A DNA stretch of 34,082 nucleotides, taken from positions 1 to 34,082 of IMG/VR virus record IMGVR_UViG_3300044729_003848; one strand, given 5' to 3'. Position numbers and translations under genes: made by a program. Below, piece after piece: positions 30,460-34,082 of the stretch. This stretch comes from a virus. Every line of letters begins with the position of its first letter. The stretch's first letter is position 1. Below the pieces are notes generated by a model, which saw nothing but the letters and a program-made list of their open reading frames with translations, did not search any database and was not told the origin of the DNA.

Positions 30460-30489
30460 TGGCACGAACTCTGCTTTAGTGAGACGCTT

Positions 30490-30825
30490 ATGTATTACAC
30501 ACTTAAATCATCAACTCAATTGGCCAAAGAATTAAACAGTTATTTAACATTAGATATGTGGAAAGAAACTGAAGAAGCTTTCAAATTAGAACTTGATGTT
30601 CCGGGTTTTTCAAAAAATGAAATTACCGTGACTTCAAAGGGCAACATTGTTTGCGTTACTGCTGCTCCTAAGCAAGGAAACAAGAGAACCCCATTTTCAG
30701 CAGAGTATAAGCTTCCAAATTCTGCTATCGTTTCTGAATCCGCCGCTCTTCTTGAAAACGGCGTTCTAAATGTTACTGTCCCTAAAAAAGAACAAGGAAA
30801 AGTCAACGTAATTCCTATAAAATAA
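30490..30825 (+). CDS. Small heat shock protein, Hsp20/alpha-crystallin
   Basis: The 111-residue protein contains an alpha-crystallin domain: AFKLELDVPGFSKNEITVTS followed by GNIVCVTAAPK, then FSAEYKLPNSA and ENGVLNVTVPKKEQ. The last includes the GxLxVxxPK signature. Small heat shock proteins hold unfolded proteins as large oligomers; phage copies are common in T4-like cyanophages and may help virion assembly. The N-terminal arm is short and the IxI tail is reduced to VIPIK. A TGG-N10-GC arrangement lies just before it (30460-30474), weakly like a sigma-54 promoter. Confidence 0.85.
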   Translation: MYYTLKSSTQLAKELNSYLTLDMWKETEEAFKLELDVPGFSKNEITVTSKGNIVCVTAAPKQGNKRTPFSAEYKLPNSAIVSESAALLENGVLNVTVPKKEQGKVNVIPIK

Positions 30826-30863
30826 TTTGACTTTCTTTATTTGTCTAGAAAATTATAGTCGTT
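30826..30863 (+). promoter_or_regulatory. Promoter P1 (TTTGACTTTC element)
   Basis: TTTGACTTTC (30826-30835) starts directly after the Hsp20 stop codon and 38 nt before the ATG at 30864. With the preceding bases it forms a 17-nt word identical to that at promoter P3. TTGACT is a -35-like hexamer; ATTATA lies about 12 to 7 nt before the ATG. The transcript would start at or next to the ATG. It drives a single gene closed by a terminator at 31064-31088. Confidence 0.7.
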
Positions 30864-31052
30864 ATGAATAAGTACACAATTACTGTCACAGAGTCGGCAT
30901 CCGGAGACCTCAAGGTGACCGAGGTGCAGAAGCTTGTAAAGATCAATCAACACAGAACTGATTCTAGGCGCATGCCTCTTAATGCTTTTGCATTTGCCGC
31001 ATCATCAAACGCCCGGAGCCTCACCAAACGAGCCGTTCGCCGCAGCCGATAA
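30864..31052 (+). CDS. Small basic hypothetical protein in a single-gene unit
   Basis: The 62-residue protein begins MNKYTITVTESASGDLKVTE, a likely beta strand pair, and ends in a basic helix-like tail (SSNARSLTKRAVRRSR). I know no family for it. The tail suggests nucleic-acid binding. GC content is clearly higher than in most neighbours. It has its own promoter element (30826-30835) and a strong terminator, so it is probably made in quantity. In these points it resembles the basic-protein gene at 28915-29088 and the DUF736-like gene at 25525-25824. Confidence 0.65.
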   Translation: MNKYTITVTESASGDLKVTEVQKLVKINQHRTDSRRMPLNAFAFAASSNARSLTKRAVRRSR

Positions 31053-31063
31053 ACAAAGACACA

Positions 31064-31088
31064 GGGGAGCGAAAGCTCCCCTTTTTTT
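31064..31088 (+). terminator. Rho-independent terminator with GAAA loop
   Basis: GGGGAGC (31064-31070), loop GAAA, GCTCCCC (31075-31081) and seven T (31082-31088): a textbook terminator for the preceding small gene. The next ATG (31089) follows the last T with no gap, so the downstream gene has either no leader or is expressed by read-through. Confidence 0.93.
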
Positions 31089-31286
31089 ATGAATTATTTT
31101 GAAATTATGATGGAGACTTCCGATTTTTACAAAAAGGAAGCTGATAGGTTAATTAAAAAATTAAAAAAAACTAAATCCAAAAAAGAAGCTCTTTTAATTA
31201 TTGAAGAAATACGAAGCGTAAAGAAAAAGATTATTTTTGAAATCAATGAAATACAAAAAATGATTGATGAAAATCAAAATATTTAA
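31089..31286 (+). CDS. Small coiled-coil hypothetical protein
   Basis: The 65-residue protein begins MNYFEIMMETSDFYKKEADR. The rest is Lys/Glu-rich with hydrophobic residues at heptad-like spacing (ADRLIKKLKKTKSKKEALLI, then IEEIRSVKKKIIFEINEIQK), so it is almost certainly helical and probably a coiled coil. No family is known to me. The ATG sits directly on the U-tract of the terminator upstream. Its stop overlaps the stop of the convergent virion gene on the palindrome TTAA. Confidence 0.6.
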   Translation: MNYFEIMMETSDFYKKEADRLIKKLKKTKSKKEALLIIEEIRSVKKKIIFEINEIQKMIDENQNI

Positions 31287-31807
31287 TAAGAACTGCGTTC
31301 GTAATTTCTTGCAGACCTTGTAAAACCAAAATTGTTTGAGAATACCCCAACAAATATATCGTCTCCTACGACTTGACCGGGAACAAACTTTTTGCCTCTG
31401 TAAGCACTGATCAACATATTCAGGGATTCTTCTTCTTGCTTCTTTTCCGCTGTTACTGTTTTTATAAGTTGGTTTTTGTCTATTTTTCTGACGCTTGTGT
31501 CGTTATGGTTTACTTCTATAACGTCATCTGAATCTATAGAAGTTAATTTAGATCTAATAATTACAGCATACCTATGCACAATGTACATCTTTTTTAAGAT
31601 GGCGACGGCGTTGATATCTATTTGGACAGCATTATCGTCCGCGTCTACTATCTCATAATCAGTCTCCTGAACTATAAAATTAGAAAAAAGATAACTATTT
31701 AGAGCCCCGACATTAGATCTAATCCAAAAAGATATAGCCGCGACACTTAAATCGCTTGGGCTATTTAAATCAAAATAAATTTCTTGAGCTATATCAACAA
31801 CCTTCAT
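31283..31807 (-). CDS. Hypothetical protein, probably virion-related
   Basis: I do not recognise this 174-residue protein. It begins MKVVDIAQEIYFDLNSPSDL and has a long helical middle (INAVAILKKMYIVHRYAVII). A Lys/Glu stretch (IKTVTAEKKQEEESLNMLIS) and a C-terminal VPGQVVGDDIFVGVFSNNFG follow. No signal peptide or membrane helix is visible. It is the last gene of the minus-strand unit that carries the tail-fibre genes, so a structural or head/tail-completion role is likely from context. Its stop lies on the TTAA shared with the plus-strand gene that ends at 31286. Confidence 0.5.
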   Translation of the reverse strand: MKVVDIAQEIYFDLNSPSDLSVAAISFWIRSNVGALNSYLFSNFIVQETDYEIVDADDNAVQIDINAVAILKKMYIVHRYAVIIRSKLTSIDSDDVIEVNHNDTSVRKIDKNQLIKTVTAEKKQEEESLNMLISAYRGKKFVPGQVVGDDIFVGVFSNNFGFTRSARNYERSSY

Positions 31808-31841
31808 ATTAGTTAATTACACAAGAATAAGAGTTCTAACT

Positions 31842-32399
31842 TTATTTTTCTATTGGCGGAAATGGTGGTATAGTTATATTTGGAGCAGACGTAGGAATCG
31901 CAGGCCAAGCTAATTGACTATAATCAGAAATATCAAACATTGCTCTCAACTGTTGCCTGAAATTAGAAAAATCGATTCTAGCTTGTTCGGAAATAGGAGC
32001 GTCGGCTAACTGAGTGAAGTCTGTGAGTTTCAAACAAGAGTCTCTTACTGGGGTGTATCTATTTTTAAGAAGTTGTTTTTTTTCCTCTTGTTCTTGAGGT
32101 GTTAAATCTACTTCGATATAGACAACATTTACTGTTTCTGATTCAGGGTTTACATTATTTTCAGATACAATTTTTTTACTAAAAACGCCTATTGGCTTAA
32201 CTCCAATAACAGCCTGCCAAAAACTTAACGTGGGCCTGTCTAGCCAATCTAGATTTTTTAGTAATTGAGGCGCGTCTTTTTCAAGATTATTAAAATTACT
32301 AACATTAAGGAAAGTAATAGGCAAATAATCTGGTCCATTTAGAATCGTGATAGATCCGTCTGAATTTTTTTGAATTAAAAAGTAAAGATTCGTGTTCAT
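31842..32399 (-). CDS. Tail-assembly-chaperone-like / tail-fibre assembly protein
   Basis: The 185-residue protein ends in a segment typical of phage tail assembly chaperones: RDSCLKLTDFTQLADAPISE, then FSNFRQQLRAMFDISDYSQL and AWPAIP. This matches the R...L..(S/T)D(W/F)TQ..DAP(L/I)...YRQ.LR....WP..P pattern of Phage_tail_APC-type domains. A glutamine-rich coil (LTPQEQEEKKQLLKN) precedes it. The N-terminal part (SDGSITILNGPDYLPITFLN) is not recognised and may bind the fibre. It lies between fibre genes and an unknown virion gene, one base after the LamG-like gene. Confidence 0.68.
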   Translation of the reverse strand: MNTNLYFLIQKNSDGSITILNGPDYLPITFLNVSNFNNLEKDAPQLLKNLDWLDRPTLSFWQAVIGVKPIGVFSKKIVSENNVNPESETVNVVYIEVDLTPQEQEEKKQLLKNRYTPVRDSCLKLTDFTQLADAPISEQARIDFSNFRQQLRAMFDISDYSQLAWPAIPTSAPNITIPPFPPIEK

Positions 32400-32400
32400 A

Positions 32401-33168
32401 TTAAACTGTTATTCCGTATCTGTATTTGATTTGATCTTTTATTGCTAAAGCATTCGCGCCAGATAAAAATGTGCTACTATAAATTGCATCTCCGAAATAG
32501 CATCTAGGCATATAGTTATCAAATCCATAGTCTCCATATCTACCAAGAGCAATTTTACCTGATGTGTTTAACGCAACACCGCCAATGCTAACGTTACTAT
32601 TCGAATTACCAGCACTATCAAATAAATAAAAATATCCAGTGTTTGTCGCAAAGCTATTCCCAACTACTGCAATGTAACGTCTCCCAGCTACTGGAGCACC
32701 TCCTAAAGTATAACCTGTGCCATTCCGGGAATAACGATAAGGGTTAGCAGGATTATAATCAACCTGCCCAATCCACCAGTCGTGAGTACTATTAGCATAA
32801 GCACCCGCTATGATATCTGCGCCGTATGTTAAATTAGACGCTACATATTCCCATGCTACTATAAATGTATATTCATTGGTAGTGCCAACATTTAAATAAA
32901 TAGTTTGACCGCTACCTGGTGTTGGGTTATAACCTGTAGTGTTATTTAAATAAACCATGCCACCATATTTCCATGGGTAATATTCATTTGATACAGAATA
33001 CGCTGTCCCAACTACACCATTACCAGATACATCTAAAAAGTTGCTGGTAGATTTCTTTGGGTTATAACTTCTACCTTGGCTTAAATTAAATCTGTTAACC
33101 GTAGCTGCGGCGGAAGGGTTGTATGGGAAGGCGCTTCCGTTTAAATTTGATGCAATACTTGTAAGCAT
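32401..33168 (-). CDS. LamG-like (concanavalin-fold) tail-fibre or virion protein
   Basis: The 255-residue protein has a jelly-roll pattern: NEYTFIVAWEYVASNLTYGA, HDWWIGQVDYNPANPYRYSR, AGRRYIAVVGNSFATNTGYF and LNTSGKIALGRYGDYGFDNY. It ends with AIYSSTFLSGANALAIKDQI, typical of LamG/concanavalin-type carbohydrate- or receptor-binding domains that end with YxxxLSxxE. Phage fibres and capsid decorations often carry this fold. It lacks a signal peptide, as expected for a virion protein. It lies next to the collagen-like fibre gene and may form the tip or an adhesive partner of the same fibre. Confidence 0.7.
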   Translation of the reverse strand: MLTSIASNLNGSAFPYNPSAAATVNRFNLSQGRSYNPKKSTSNFLDVSGNGVVGTAYSVSNEYYPWKYGGMVYLNNTTGYNPTPGSGQTIYLNVGTTNEYTFIVAWEYVASNLTYGADIIAGAYANSTHDWWIGQVDYNPANPYRYSRNGTGYTLGGAPVAGRRYIAVVGNSFATNTGYFYLFDSAGNSNSNVSIGGVALNTSGKIALGRYGDYGFDNYMPRCYFGDAIYSSTFLSGANALAIKDQIKYRYGITV

Positions 33169-33171
33169 AGA

Positions 33172-34082
<911 letters not shown>

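Overview
The window looks like part of a large tailed double-stranded DNA phage, probably lytic and myovirus-like. It is AT-rich and tightly packed, with stop and start codons often overlapping by 4 nt. It carries phage replication, nucleotide-metabolism and virion genes. There are no ribosomal genes, tRNAs, integrase or transposase. Clear Shine-Dalgarno sites are scarce in front of the genes I checked. The host cannot be named. A B12-dependent ribonucleotide reductase suggests a host with access to cobalamin, and the sugar genes suggest a host whose surface glycans matter to the phage.

Layout. (1) 1-6210, minus strand: replication and recombination module. In transcription order it holds a hypothetical protein, a RecA/UvsX recombinase, a small PD-(D/E)XK-type endonuclease, DnaB helicase, TOPRIM primase, a RecB/Cas4-like nuclease, a stand-alone PHP domain of DNA polymerase III alpha, and a DnaQ-like exonuclease cut by the left edge. 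(2) 6232-21921, minus strand: about 15.7 kb of nucleotide-sugar and glycosyl-transfer genes in one unbroken run, bounded at each end by an inverted repeat. Gmd, a ColD-like dehydratase with histidine in place of the catalytic lysine, and a GDP-fucose-synthase-like reductase together look like a route to GDP-L-colitose or a related 3,6-dideoxyhexose. A GHMP sugar kinase, an RfaE-C-like nucleotidyltransferase and a GT9-like transferase suggest a heptose branch. A split TPP enzyme, a B12-type radical SAM enzyme, an epimerase, an RmlC-like cupin, a nucleosidase, a methyltransferase and several GT-A transferases complete the cluster. (3) 21998-27360, minus strand: class II ribonucleotide reductase, FmdB-like protein, GT4 transferase, DUF736-like protein, a phage sigma factor and a hypothetical gene. 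A 477-nt gene-free stretch (26466-26942) lies between the last two and looks like a large structured RNA. (4) 27436-31286, mostly plus strand: dUTPase, DUF1360 membrane protein, several small proteins, HNH endonuclease, dNMP kinase, Hsp20 and two short genes. A 57-residue basic-protein gene runs against them on the minus strand. (5) 31283-34082, minus strand: virion genes with an unknown structural-type protein, a tail-assembly-chaperone-like protein, a LamG-like fibre protein and a collagen-like fibre protein cut by the right edge.

How it works together. The replication genes copy the genome. The reductase, dUTPase and dNMP kinase supply dNTPs. The sigma factor probably redirects transcription late in infection. 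The glycan cluster probably modifies the host envelope or decorates virions. A repeated promoter-like element, TTTGACTT(TC), lies 37-38 nt before three start codons and at the upstream end of the RNA-like region, which suggests a phage-specific promoter class making leaderless or nearly leaderless transcripts.
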